Below, in pieces: positions 26,501 through 33,660 of a stretch of 64,000 nucleotides of DNA. Made by a program: the position numbers and the translations under genes. The stretch lies in contig NZ_BLAE01000016.1 of NCBI RefSeq assembly GCF_009687865.1, positions 1-64,000 of the forward strand. Direction: 5' to 3'. The stretch comes from Acrocarpospora macrocephala. Its GTDB lineage: Bacteria; Actinomycetota; Actinomycetes; Streptosporangiales; Streptosporangiaceae. Position 1 is the stretch's first letter; each line of letters begins with the position of its first letter. Under the pieces are notes generated by a model that ran no database searches, was not told where the DNA came from, and was given only the letters and a program-made list of their open reading frames with translations.

Positions 26501-28528
26501 CTCGGTGAAGCCGAGCGCGGCGACGGCGTCGGGATCCAGCCGGTACGGCCGCTGCTCCGCCTCCACCTCGGGGAGTTCGAACTCGCCCATGGCGGCCAGC
26601 GCCACGGGGTCGGCGATGACGTCGAAGTCCTCCGGCGTGAACCGGCAGGTCTCCTCACGGAAGGCGGCGATCTGCGCCTGCAGGGTGTCGAGGATCTCGC
26701 GGCGGCCGTGCTCGAATTCGGCCGCCAGGGCGAAGTCGTCAAGGGTCGCCTTCTTGCGGGTGTGGTAGCCGTCGGCGTCGACGTACCCGTTGCTCCGCAG
26801 CGACTCCAGCACGTCGCCGGGGAAGTCGGCCGGGATCCGGCCGGTCTCGAACTCCCTGAGACGCGCGGTCAGCAACTCGATCACCGGCCGCTCGACCGCG
26901 GCGAGGTCGGCCGTGACCCGGCCTGCGGGGTCGTTCACGACCCCGTCGGCGGCGATCGCCCCGGTGTGGACGAGGTTGTCGTAGAGCTCGGCGCGCTGGG
27001 CGGCGGTCAGCCCGGGGAGCGCGTCGAGGTCGGAGACGTAGACGGCCGCCCGCTGGAGCAGCTCGGTGACCTTGTCCTGGTAGCCGGTGAAGTCGGTGGC
27101 CAGGTCCCTCGGCACCCGCACCAGGTCACCCTCGGCGGTCAGATGCCCCCGGAGCACGAGGTTCGTGAAGATCTTCCCGGCCAGCGCGGCCCCGATCCCG
27201 GGGAGGTCGGCCGCCGTCACCTCGCCCATCCGGACGAGCGCCTCGTACGGCGAGACCCCCGCGTCGAGATGGTCCTTCAGCGCCCGCGACGCCCTCTCGG
27301 AGAACCGGGCCGAGGCGAACACCTCGGCGGGCACCTCCACCTCGGTGTCGAGCGGCGGCACCGGCGCGGCCGACGGGCCGCCCGCGAAGGCCGCCAGGTC
27401 GGCGGCGCCCAGCCCGGTGGCCCGGATCCAGAGCGCCAGCGGCGGCAGTGCCTGCGCCAGCCAGAGCCCTTCGAGCACGCCCGGGGCGGCCAGCACCCGC
27501 CACCCGTCGCCGACCCGGCGGGTCAGCGCGAACGGCACCGGGAACGACGCCTCGACCACGGTGAGCAGGTCGAACAGCTCGTCGGCGGACAGCCCGAGCG
27601 CGGTCAGGTAACGCGCCGCGCGCCGCACCGCCGCCGGGTCGCCGCCCTGGGGGTCGAACGCCCGGAACCGCTCCTGGATCCGCTCCAGCTCAGCAGGCGC
27701 GACGTCCTCCAAGGCAGCGGGGTCGTCAGCGGGGGCGACCAGGGAGACCGCGACCGGCAGGGTGAAGGTCCGGGCCAGGTGGACGACGGCCGCGAGCACC
27801 GGGAGCGCGTCGGTGTCGAGGACGTTGCCGCAGCAGGTGACCAGAACCAGGTCGAGGTCGGGAAGGGGGATCGCCAGCCGCCGGGCCAGCCGCACGAAAC
27901 GGTTGGCACGTTCCATCCAGCCGTCCTCGCCGCGCCGCACGAACCGGGACGCCGCCAGCTGCTCGGCCTCCAGGTCCGAGAGCCCGGCCGCCCGCGCGAA
28001 CCGCTCGTCGTCGAGCGTCTCGCCGTCCGCCAGGCCCAGGTGGACGCGCAACTCCTCCGGCCGGGCGACGAAGATCACGTCGGCCGCCTCCGGAGCCAGC
28101 CCGAGGAACTCCCGGGAGATCACCGTGAGGTCGTCGGTGAAGGGCCGGACGATCTCGTCCTTGGCGACCCCGCGCCGGCGCAGGTGCGCGCGGAGCTCGT
28201 CGAAGGCCAGGTTGAACGGCTTGTCGAACGGGTGCTTACGGGTCCGCAGGTTCTCGTAGGGGTCCTCCCCGACGAGCTGTTCGAGGATCTCCACCACGAT
28301 GTCGAGGTAGGGGGTCTCGGTGTACGTGTGCTCGGAGTCGAGGGGGACACGCCGGATGTCGGGGCGCCGCTCGGCCAGCGCGCCGTCACCCACCTGGTCG
28401 TCGAGCAGTCGCAGCAGGTCGGCCAGATAGGCCGCTGGCGAGGTGACCGACCGGCCCTCGTCTCCCGTCCTGAAATCGAGTTCCCCGAAAAGCGATTCGT
28501 AATTCGGCAAGGAATCGTCCCCGCGCAT
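17591..28528 (-). CDS. giant TcA-like toxin subunit with hemopexin repeats
   Basis: A 3645-residue protein (ATG 28528, AAGGGG upstream). The N-terminus has the VRP1/SpvA-like motif SLFGELDF...TSPAAYLADLL. Helical Tc shell regions run to ~845. About 15 hemopexin-type repeats follow at ~849-1890 (YLFSGDQYVRYSSTDFSRVD, DPGYPRPI and variants). The ABC_toxin_N-like part then leads to a neuraminidase-like region (YLDEYTEVSRLEITGGYV, GRTRTEPRRHYYRHA) from ~2110. Around 3000-3300 is a long coiled-coil pore segment with a hydrophobic tip (FAFGMPEVLIGPFIFG). From ~3310 comes the TcB-binding-type end (YWDGLRGGLLAGETLLADL, DLFDRDFPGHFLRQIRSVAV). This layout matches TcdA-type pentameric injection toxins, which need TcB-TcC partners; none lies here. 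No signal peptide. Confidence 0.85.
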   Translation of the reverse strand: MRGDDSLPNYESLFGELDFRTGDEGRSVTSPAAYLADLLRLLDDQVGDGALAERRPDIRRVPLDSEHTYTETPYLDIVVEILEQLVGEDPYENLRTRKHPFDKPFNLAFDELRAHLRRRGVAKDEIVRPFTDDLTVISREFLGLAPEAADVIFVARPEELRVHLGLADGETLDDERFARAAGLSDLEAEQLAASRFVRRGEDGWMERANRFVRLARRLAIPLPDLDLVLVTCCGNVLDTDALPVLAAVVHLARTFTLPVAVSLVAPADDPAALEDVAPAELERIQERFRAFDPQGGDPAAVRRAARYLTALGLSADELFDLLTVVEASFPVPFALTRRVGDGWRVLAAPGVLEGLWLAQALPPLALWIRATGLGAADLAAFAGGPSAAPVPPLDTEVEVPAEVFASARFSERASRALKDHLDAGVSPYEALVRMGEVTAADLPGIGAALAGKIFTNLVLRGHLTAEGDLVRVPRDLATDFTGYQDKVTELLQRAAVYVSDLDALPGLTAAQRAELYDNLVHTGAIAADGVVNDPAGRVTADLAAVERPVIELLTARLREFETGRIPADFPGDVLESLRSNGYVDADGYHTRKKATLDDFALAAEFEHGRREILDTLQAQIAAFREETCRFTPEDFDVIADPVALAAMGEFELPEVEAEQRPYRLDPDAVAALGFTEEETEGLLGLLARRGDLDDRLAVPAGRLAFFVRPYNVLAFGLPGMDDYAAEVFALLSSVAVEISAGVEEIGETLAAVESARRDALAQAAEDTFGPLTQAICDGMGVDVAALADPAEGLLRRRVKAFASFAEKLGMGPELVVTVFRDLALTGRHPEPLALPAEVTRIDALLESSDGHVYLFSGDRYWRYASATRALVDTHPLPGGLTRVDAAFVRPDGSEWLVDGAKVLVRAKGGQRWVPGTRSWGAVRNAFTTGPVEAAHVDADGRTYLFSGDQYVRYSSTDFSRVDEGFPRPAEEFGELPETSFDGSPDLPEGPPDTVYADASGVYALIGRMVVKHGQSLEHADGYADDGYPVPIATHFPGVPAEFEIGVQAAFRDDDGVMHLFKDGRTVALRAGAHDGAQVVATTDRWGVHRPLTRVDAAFVGLDGFTYLFSGDSYTRYSGPDYSRADLGFPRLIAPDWGGLTRVDAAFTLDGKTHLFGDRYVRFSTADHRVPDTDPPPFTWWNLPDGFGVDAVFTDPAGRTHLFSADRRVTFDARDRWWSAPEPLWDSLPFGSVDAAFTGRDGRVYVFSGDMYVRYSGDFSRVDDGYPAKVPNFWGRGPDLLTRTGRVDAALNHDGHVYLFSGDQFRRYTGGAADPGYPRPLAEFAPEVPLTRVDAVYSTGGDLFLVDGAITHVISREPYRITDAPGVTCAFVEDGRLVTEGPAGWSSRPRVLAGVPATFRTGLDAVLGGTYLFKGSACYDTRVDQEFPIAESWGLVPELGVVDAGFVKDGRTVLFSGPMFSDGGAPQPIAARFGLDSVMIAYVDGKLTHLFEHPAGDGTMRHAVVETGEIDVVDVSHWNTDRLPRAVVAREDTLVLLHGDTYTLPGDGTRRPIGLLWRGFDGELTGELTTAVGDRFYFGERYREYRDGAFGPLTEPRSTGIATVDAAFEWDGAAYLFSGDRYVRYSTDDHTAADPGYPRPIAGELRREEPFRNLPESFDDALTTIDAVYADLRTVTVVMGGRAHRVATETVAAYEDLAGVVRPLGEVVDAELVVGDRTYLLAGPRYSRRTGTGEHADPGYPRDIGDLADDLGVAAFPDAFLDGVDAGFAGAGGIHLFKGRTHLRADAPTTPSPAWGHVDSRFDGGLDAAFTGSEGELYVFRAGQYARYSGADLQWADPGYPRTIEDDWGDLHPDYEEGVDGAFTLRGRTYLTRGEEYVRLGDRGFPRVIADAWADTADYRLGDLHTIARFTLLDHTTGGALTTALTESDDDPYRTMSALFGWDPAELMWAERTLRASSGIEFVLKAGELFGVARRAGVAPSALAALRGDRDNAVRRDALVGAVGEPGDLFERLLIDVEMGGQGTTSRVREAISAVQLYVHRLLLDLEPASEETKDRLRRWWTWMRNHRVWEANRKVFLYPENYLRPELRDTKTPAFRELENDLLQSGITSVTAQRAYKRYLDEYTEVSRLEITGGYVDESADGARSLVLFGRTRTEPRRHYYRHATFRDGEKTSATWGPWLKADVRMDAARVHPVRAFDRVFAFWATVETVQPERPDTATIVTAQQSETTQTVSAPAAAARCVKIYYSFCNLNQEWMPAQLLATGAPRTDTIGDVTLTVRTGTLPGSDHEAIRVSYTASTGAGVVGAAFALAPELYTVELDEVTAPPPIAGDVAAIFNESGIDPASVVWFNRPAGFTDGAWFSLDHKGGSVLCRPIMPAPDDTAALPLRGNPESLPSWDRVHTGFELYGLRYLFDNTDDGDGNGGRFVTIRNGNSRGGASQLIAGRWGKVRPPAAPVPSGGPVEVVQIGTPVVLQTAIPLQGPLQGPLTGPLLPQPLVPRNPLAQDDDGQSGGNELPPVVSPPATGWKSVDSAWISGNVLYLTSGTQLAAYTFTPSGELGEYMDESYPRQLPRPLKGVWWGYAFTADHYARVFEWNFSPVEGAWEGLPANLTGAMETNGGLYLFLEGDPGADGFRPGQYLFTPRGATVQRPYRLGTLQHEIVRLTTSTAYKLNQRLLAGGVAALLDTATQETDELPAFDVRTSDSTTIRVLAERVVEEWLPGRSHLDFHSANGVYYWEIFFHAPLLIAQALNAAQRFDEAKSWYEHVFDPTRSDQYWRFLPFLAADPGALAEALRAQGNPELDDAVALLESLVPVFQGLQPLTTAHRAAIEALKDLPPSEDLAVAMELGRQYDLAGDRVSLLAAYREDPFDPHTIAALRPVAYRRAVVMGYVDNLLDWGDQLFRRNTMESVDEARMLYILAWDLLGRRPAQPGTIPAGEAATFETLPALPAGHELMTGPHAGVADPYFHVPANTTLHGYWDLVADRLTKIRASLDIMGVSSPLPLFEPPIEPSALVRGAALAGGAALTTAPPAEVPHQRFGVALRRAQEFAERVRDLGGRLLDVLEKRDGEALALLRDRQEGALLELTKAVREAQVTVATENLKALRSSLDAAEDRVTQWGDVIAEGLSALQEAQLSMMASASASHAAAAGMKIGASFAFGMPEVLIGPFIFGTSFGGDNMGEALESAAGIAESAAESLSVLGELLGVRAEQERAEADWRAQLSAAEADVLELGHQVSSGEAQLLVAQRELDLHLAEAAGQAAVSAFMGERFAGHQLYQWMSGRMTELYFQSYGLAYEMARAAEKAYQFERGTDLTVIRPTYWDGLRGGLLAGETLLADLDALSAAHARTDRRRLEITRRVSLLEHDPIALLTLRAGGSCEFTLPEDLFDRDFPGHFLRQIRSVAVAFHDAEGAPIEVNATLTQLAHKTVTAAEPKAAQYLLDPKGAVPANVRVDWRPSQRIALSHVPEGAENNGLHELRYDDERYLPFEGTGAVSSWRLELPGLRDRDLPEDLSDVEITLRYTAEHGGDAFASTVRGLLQPSPAAMYFDVPGEFPEEWEAFDTDLVLPLTADDLPDLSGPMITGLYAVYDGDARLSLGDQPLPDGRLVPTPGLVLTDGGLRLTLNGDRASLEGLGLVVTYRAGTR

Positions 28529-28759
28529 GCCGTCCCCTTTTCATTTCCGCGCAGGCTCGCGCCGCGGAATGGCGCTCATGGAATGTACGCATGCGAAACA
28601 CGCGTCGTGGCTGTCCGCTGCGCTGACCGGCTTCTTTCCCCCACCGGCTGGGATCCGCGGCCTTTCGGGCACGCGTGATCCCCTGCAAAGGATGCATGGG
28701 GGTAAATAGGGCGTCAAGGCCCAAAATTTATGTGATTCAGGCTCGCAATCGCACCCGGC
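28529..28759. other. upstream region of the Tc-like operon
   Basis: No gene is seen. The ribosome binding site of the Tc gene lies at its left edge. Bases 28700-28745 are relatively AT-rich (CCCAAAATTTATGTGATTC) and could hold its promoter, but no clear -35/-10 pair is visible. Confidence 0.3.
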
Positions 28760-28940
28760 TCATTTCCCCCTCTTGGGGCGGCCTCGCTTGCCCGTCCCGG
28801 TCGAGGCGCGGCGCTTGTCCTTGGCGAGCCGCGACGTGAAGCCGGTGCCGCCCTGCGCGGACGGCGTGGTAGGCGTGCCTGATGGGAGTGCTAGGGCACC
28901 GACGGCGTTCTCCGCGCGTTCCTCTGGCGGGGCGGCTGAG
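28760..28940 (-). pseudogene. C-terminal fragment of an unrecognised basic protein
   Basis: The minus-strand frame ends TPTTPSAQGGTGFTSRLAKD then KRRASTGTGKRGRPKRGK-stop (TGA at 28760-28762). It has the Pro/Thr linker plus Lys/Arg tail common at actinobacterial protein ends. Going upstream it runs into another frame (EERAENAVGALALP) with no start, so it is truncated. Confidence 0.35.
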
Positions 28941-28950
28941 GGGTGGCTTG

Positions 28951-29200
28951 ATGGAGGTTGTGCTGCCGGACTTTCCCGATGTGCAGGTTGCTCCCCGCCA
29001 GGTCGCGGTTCTCGCAGATCAGATGGCCGACTGGTTCACAACCTCCCGCAGCGACGGGCAAGGACCGGCCGGCCGATGCAGGCGACTGCGGCGGCGGCCG
29101 TCCGGGACTTCTTGCGGTCCGAGCAGGCCAGGCTGGCGAGGGCGATCTGGGAGGTGCCGGACGGGCTCGTGCCCGCAGCGGTCTGTGTGATTATGCGAGC
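28951..29200 (+). pseudogene. 5' remnant of an unrecognised gene, frameshifted
   Basis: ATG 28951 opens MEVVLPDFPDVQVAPRQVAV then LADQMADWFTTSRSD, which looks coding. The sense then moves to another frame near 29080 (VRDFLRSEQARLARAIWEVP, DGLVPAAVCVIMRARLR) and merges into the methylase-tail fragment. The family is not recognised. Confidence 0.35.
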
Positions 29201-29735
29201 TCGCTTACGTCACACATACGGAGAGTGGATTACCGCGAGCTATGAGATACGTGGTATTCCCGAGGACCTTTCAGGGGCCCGAGCGCTGTTTGCGCGCTCG
29301 CCATTCGAGTTCGAGCGTTGGTGTGTAATGGAGGTGGACGGGCAGCCAAACCCGAAACAAACCGGAGACAAGGGAATCGACGGGGTTATCAGAATCCCTG
29401 TAGGTGGTCGAGGCGCTTCCGATCGTGTCCTCGTCTCGGTTAAGGGTGGAAATACCAATCCCGGTCATATTCGGGATCTAGTGGGGACGGTAGGAACAGA
29501 GCGGGCGGCAATGGGCGTCTTCATCACCATGAACGAGCCCACCCCTGGTATGAAAAGCGCTGCCGAGCGTGCCGGTATCTATACGTGGCCTATGAATGGC
29601 CAGACATACCCGAGGGTGCAAATCATCACCGTTGAAGAGCTTAAGGGCAAGAGACCGAAGATGCCTCCAACACTTCTCCCTTACTTCCAAGCGGAGAGAC
29701 GTTACGATGAGGCTGACCAAAGCTCTCTTTTCTAA
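29200..29735 (+). pseudogene. C-terminal endonuclease-like tail of a DNA methylase, 5'-truncated
   Basis: The frame YEIRGIPEDLSGARALFARS, then PFEFERWCVMEVDGQPNPKQ, GDKGIDGVIRIPV and VLVSVKGGNTNPGHIRDLVG continues to MPPTLLPYFQAERR and a stop at 29735. This is the C-terminal extension carried by many site-specific DNA methyltransferases, with a PD-(D/E)XK-like core (Asp in GIDG, SVK). The whole methylase part is missing. An open frame reaches back to ATG 29076, but the upstream residues are unrelated, so any product would be a chimera. It ends about 10 bases before an IS left end. Confidence 0.65.
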
Positions 29736-29744
29736 GCTTGACTG

Positions 29745-30102
29745 TGTGCCTGCCGATAATGTCGTCCGCGCAGCTCATCCGGCTTGTCGGTCCTTCCGGA
29801 CATGCTCCCCAATCCACCTGTCCAAGCAGGCCCAGGGCGGCAGGATGATAGTTCGAGCTCATTCGTCTGACGTATCTGGCCGTCACCCACGCCTTTGCCG
29901 CGTCGCGGCTAATGCCGATGGATGACCGGGACAAGGACGTCGAGATCCTCGCCTCGCGACACCAGATCACCGTTCTCGAACGATAACTCGGCGGAGACAA
30001 GGTGAGATTCGCGCCCCAGTATCGGGCCTTCCTCACCGCACTGTTGACGCCGCTCCCCCAACAGGTCCTGCGCCGGATCCGGTTGCTCGTCCGGCCGGAC
30101 AC
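29745..30102 (+). mobile_element. IS left end with N-terminal transposase fragment
   Basis: A terminal repeat at 29751-29776 (TGCCGATAATGTCGTCCG...) matches the reverse complement of the repeat at 36284-36309. About 100 bases later a transposase N-terminus reads LTYLAVTHAFAASRLMPMDD then DRDKDVEILASRHQITVLER, is broken by a TAA (about 29983), and resumes LGGDKVRFAPQYRAFLTALL to LLVRPDT. It is cut at about 30100 by an inverted right end of the same family. Confidence 0.75.
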
Positions 30103-30150
30103 TGCGAGTGCCGACAATTCATTCATCCAGCTCAACCCGCATGTTGCGAT
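30103..30150 (-). repeat. inverted IS right end
   Basis: Read on the minus strand, this is CAACATGCGGGTTGAGCTGG then ATGAATGAATTGTCGGCAC, a diverged copy of the right end at 33150-33195. It abuts the truncated transposase on its left, so two copies of the family met here head to tail. Confidence 0.65.
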
Positions 30151-30731
30151 GAGCTTGCGATATCGCAACGACGTCGCAGCCGCTCCAGGGCTTTGCGAAC
30201 GATCAAATACGCAGCGCGGGCGTACGACTGCGAGCTCGCAAAACTCTCGACCAAAGCTTGCTCGCCTTGCATTACGCCCTACCCCGATATGGCTTACGCC
30301 GGATATTGGAGCGGACACGACCGCCCGCAACTGCCCACTGACCCTGGGCGCCGTCCAGCGCGCCACAGACAACCCCTATGACGACAGACGTTCAGCCGGC
30401 AACCGGAATCAAGCAGCTTCGTTCGACGTACCAGCCGAGGATCCAGGCAACGGCCAGAACAGCGGTCGCCCGACAGCAAACCCTCCACTGCACATCCAGC
30501 CCACCAGGCAACAGCCCTGATCCGGCTCAACCATACGGTGACGCCTTTCCGCCGACCACCCCGGCTGGCTCCGCCCGAACAGCCGGCCTTCCACCACGAC
30601 GGCCACCTGGTGGCTGCCGACAACCCATTGGGGCTCAAGAACACGAATCGCTTCCGGTGCTGGAACCTTCGCCCTAGAGGAGATCTCCAGAACGTTGAGC
30701 GGTTGGTCCGGGTTGCCTGGGATCATCTTTC
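30151..30731. other. intergenic region, decayed, no gene recognised
   Basis: About 580 bases between IS fragments. Several open frames exist but none has protein-like texture together with a ribosome binding site. The last ~40 bases (GGATCATCTTTCGTGCTC) probably belong to the left end of the next IS. Confidence 0.3.
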
Positions 30732-31808
30732 GTGCTCTTGTCCATGGTCTATGCCGTCACTCGACGGCTGCTGTCATTGCCCGCGTTGCTGTTACGCTGT
30801 GACGTCTCCAAGGAGGCGGAACTGCTGGTGCTGCGGCACGAGAATGCAGTCCTGCGCCGTCAGGTTCCACGGGTGCGCTACGAACCAGCCGACCGTCTGT
30901 GGTTGGCGGCACTCTCCTCCCTGATACCCCGCTTTCGGTGGGCGAAGGTCTTCTCGGTGACCCCGGCCACCCTGCTGGCCTGGCACCGCAGACTCGTGGC
31001 GAAGAGATGGGACTACAGCCAACGTCGCCGCCCGGGCCGGCCACCCACCGCAGCTGCGGTCAAGGCCCTCGTCCTGCGCATGGCCGCCCAAAATCCCCAT
31101 GTGGGGCCACAGGCGTATCCACGGCGAACTAACCCGCCTCGGCCACACGATCGCCTCTTCTACCGTGTGGAACATCCTGAACCAAGCAGGAATCGATCCT
31201 GCCCCGCGCCGCATCGGGCCGACGTGGAAGCAGTCCTGACCGCCCAGGCCGAGCACATCGTGGCCGTCGATTTCCTGCATGTGGACACTATCGACCTCAA
31301 ACGCCTCTACGCCCTGGTCATGCTCGAACATGGCAGCCGCCGCGGCCACCTGCTCGGCGTCACCGCCAACCCCACCGGCCTGTGGTGCACCCAGGCCGCC
31401 CGCAACTTCCTCATGGCCGCCGACACGACGAATCTCAAGTTCCTGATCCGCGACCGGGGCGGCCAGTTCACCGACGCCTTCGACGCGGTCTTCGCCGATG
31501 CCGGCATATGCGTCCTCAGCAGCCCACCCCAAGCCCCGAAAGCCAACGCCCACTGCGAAAGGATCATCGGTACCCTACGCCGCGAACTCCTCGACCACAT
31601 GCTCATCCTCAACGAGCAACATCTGCGCCGAATCCTCAGCCGATACCTGGAGCACTACAACACGGCCCGGCCCCACCGCAGCATTGCCCAGTTATGCCCA
31701 GCCCAAGCCGAAGCCGGACCGCCGTCCCCAATCGACCTCGCCAATCACCGAGTCGACCGCAGACTCATCCTCGGCGGCCTCATCAGCGAATACCAGATCG
31801 CCGGCTGA
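30732..31808 (+). pseudogene. DDE (rve) transposase with two compensating frameshifts
   Basis: The open frame is 358 codons from GTG 30732 (MLLSMVYAVTRRLLSLPALL...EAELLVLRHENAVLRRQ). The catalytic region is present: IVAVDFLHVDTI, FLIRDRGGQFTDAFDAVF, ANAHCERIIGTLRRELLDHM, and the end RRLILGGLISEYQIAG. Residues ~124-168, however, are nonsense: shifting by one base restores the family sequence WGHRRIHGELTRLGHTIASS then TVWNILNQAGIDPAPRR. So a +1 change near 31100 and a -1 change near 31235 cancel each other. The frame stays open, but about 45 residues before the catalytic domain are scrambled, and activity is doubtful. Confidence 0.8.
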
Positions 31809-31888
31809 CATCACCAGGAACCCGCAGGTCGAACACCAAATCCTATTGTTGAACCCCACAGGATACCGCCAATACCGCCATTGCCGGA

Positions 31889-32374
31889 TTGGCCGAACGG
31901 GCCGCCATCGCCGTACGCCGCCACCGCGATCATGACGCCGCCGCGTTCGCGGCACGTCACCGGGATTGGCCCGAATGGGCCCGCCGGGCCGCCGCCGCCC
32001 GCGCTCTCGCGATCACGCTGGGTGTCGAGGCCGAGGACGTCACGGTCACCGACGACCCCGACCGCCGCTACGCCGACGGCCGCTACCCGGGCATGACGCT
32101 CACGGTCACCGAACCGGTCACCGAGCGTGCCTGGCGGTTCATCCCCGATTTGACCTTGGCCCCCGGCACGGGCTGGCTACTGCTGGACCAATGCCCCGGA
32201 TGCGGCGAGGCCGTCCCGATGGCGGCCATCACCGCCCTTGCCGATCTAGGCGAATACCTCGCCCCCGATCCCGAGGTCGACACCACGTTCGACACCGCGT
32301 TCGACCACGTGCCCGGCGATCACTTCGGCGACCCCGCCCATCGCCCCGGATGCACCCACGCCGCCCTGACGTGA
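31889..32374 (+). pseudogene. hypothetical zinc-motif protein, probably 5'-truncated by the IS
   Basis: A 161-codon frame (LAERAAIAVRRHRDHDAAAF...) ends at 32374. The only start is a TTG at 31889; the frame continues upstream as DTANTAIAG to a stop at the IS border (~31853). Composition is clearly coding, with an N-terminal helical Arg-rich part and a C-terminal part containing CPGCGEAVP and HRPGCTH, a possible zinc site. Such proteins occur on actinobacterial integrative plasmids, as far as I recall; no function is known. Confidence 0.5.
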
Positions 32375-33061
32375 CCGCCCACCCCGGGGGACCGGCGGCC
32401 GGGCGAGGGGGTACCGCGCCGCCATCCCCAACGGCGAACCTCGGCTTGACCAACAAAGGCCGGGGAACCCCCCGGGGCCTCGCGCGCGGCCTATCGCCGG
32501 ACTCTCAGCCCTCAAACCGGACCTCGCCCAAGCCAACTCTCAAGGTCCGCCACCAGCCAAGAGACGCCAGACACTGAGCGCATCAGGACCGCCATGCCTT
32601 CCAGACCATCCCCGCGCCCCCGCCCATGACATCGACTCTCTCCTAGGAGTCGGGAGAGCCATCGGTACCCCCTTCAGCGGCCAGGTGCTGCCCAGATGGC
32701 CGAGACCGACGCTTCCTATCTGGCCGGAACTCCCACTGGTAGCCCTATGGGTAGCCACGCCCCTCACAGCGCACACACATACAGGGACCGCCCCGCACCA
32801 TCCCCATCCGACGGCAAGGTTCCATCGAGAGCCGCGTCCCAGTAGAAGGCACCGCGCCTGCTGGCCCACAGAACGCGTCCGGACGATCACGGATACCGGT
32901 TCTTCATACCAGGGCGTCCCAGGAAAGCCTGTTCGTGGTCCCCAACCACAGCGCGCAACACGCCGCAGACATGAAGGCATCAGCGCGCTGGGCCAGCGGT
33001 TCGTCCTGCTCCTTGATGAGGACCGCCCACACGGCATGGCCCGTTTCTCCTTAACGTACGT
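32375..33061. other. non-coding or decayed region
   Basis: About 690 bases follow the truncated hypothetical. The frames on both strands lack protein-like texture. Near 33000 the sequence becomes the degenerate 3' part of an IS. Confidence 0.35.
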
Positions 33062-33205
33062 CGACGAGACCGGCTCGGTGGAATCCTCCACGAGTACCTG
33101 CATGCCGCCTGAGCTGCATGGACGAGGTTTCGGCAGGCGCAATCCTCAAGGAGTATCAACATGCGGCTTGAACTGGACGGATGAATAATCGGCACCGGCA
33201 CACCG
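33062..33205 (+). mobile_element. two tandem IS right ends
   Basis: Two transposase C-termini follow each other: RRDRLGGILHEYLHAA-stop (33062-33112) and GAILKEYQHAA-stop (33136-33171). The second continues into a terminal repeat. Bases 33173-33205 are identical over 33 bases to 41761-41793, and related to the reverse complement of the left ends at 29751 and 36284. Only the right tips remain. Confidence 0.7.
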
Positions 33206-33444
33206 GGAACCACGTCCCCCCTCACCCCCGCAGCGATCTTGAAAACTGCGAAACACGAGGGGTGTAGGAGTGGCGGTGGTAGGTGGTCATCTGGTCGATG
33301 ATCTACCTTCGGATCGCGGCGGAGAACCGTCTGCCGAATTAGCCTTTGCTCAATGGTTTCCCCGTCGACCTTGAACAGCAGGCCGGTTCCACCGGCGTCG
33401 GCGCTTGAGGACCCACAGATCATCCGGCGTGTTCCATAAGTCGC
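33206..33444. other. intergenic region, nothing recognised
   Basis: About 240 bases between an IS tip and the recombinase remnant. No gene, repeat or terminator is evident. Confidence 0.3.
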
Positions 33445-33660
33445 TCACGATGCGCTACGGGGCGTGGATGTCTCGTCGGCGAGGTAGTGGTGCAGGGAGG
33501 TCTTGGGGATCCCGGTCTTGGTGCTGATCTCGCCAAGGGAGCTTCCTTGGGCCTTGAGCAGGCGCGCGTATTCGATCTTGTCGGCTGGGTGGGCGATGAG
33601 GCGGCCGACGCGCCGGTCGTTGGCCTCGGCGACGGCGCGGGCGTGATGTAGTACTACTCG
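33445..33660 (-). pseudogene. serine-recombinase C-terminal helix-turn-helix remnant
   Basis: The minus-strand frame reads HHARAVAEANDRRVGRLIAH, then KIEYARLLKAQGSSLGEIST and KTGIPKTSLHHYLADE. This is the resolvase/invertase tail: an (R)VGRP-like linker followed by the HTH that recognises the crossover site. The catalytic domain is absent; upstream the frame runs into the STAND gene, which overlaps it by a few bases. Confidence 0.55.

Noticed and set aside
15432..28528. RHS/YD repeats of a TcB-TcC partner
   Set aside because: No YD-repeat (GxxxRYxYDxxGR) sequence occurs in either gene or in the flanks.
23141..28678. A 1845-codon open frame antisense to the Tc-like gene, and a similar one at 18101-20449
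   Set aside because: They are high-GC shadows: Gly/Arg/Val-rich sequence without domains, while the minus strand carries clear Tc and hemopexin motifs.
32540..33142. A 200-codon minus-strand frame
   Set aside because: No ribosome binding site and Arg/Gly/Ser-rich content; it runs across transposase remnants on the other strand.
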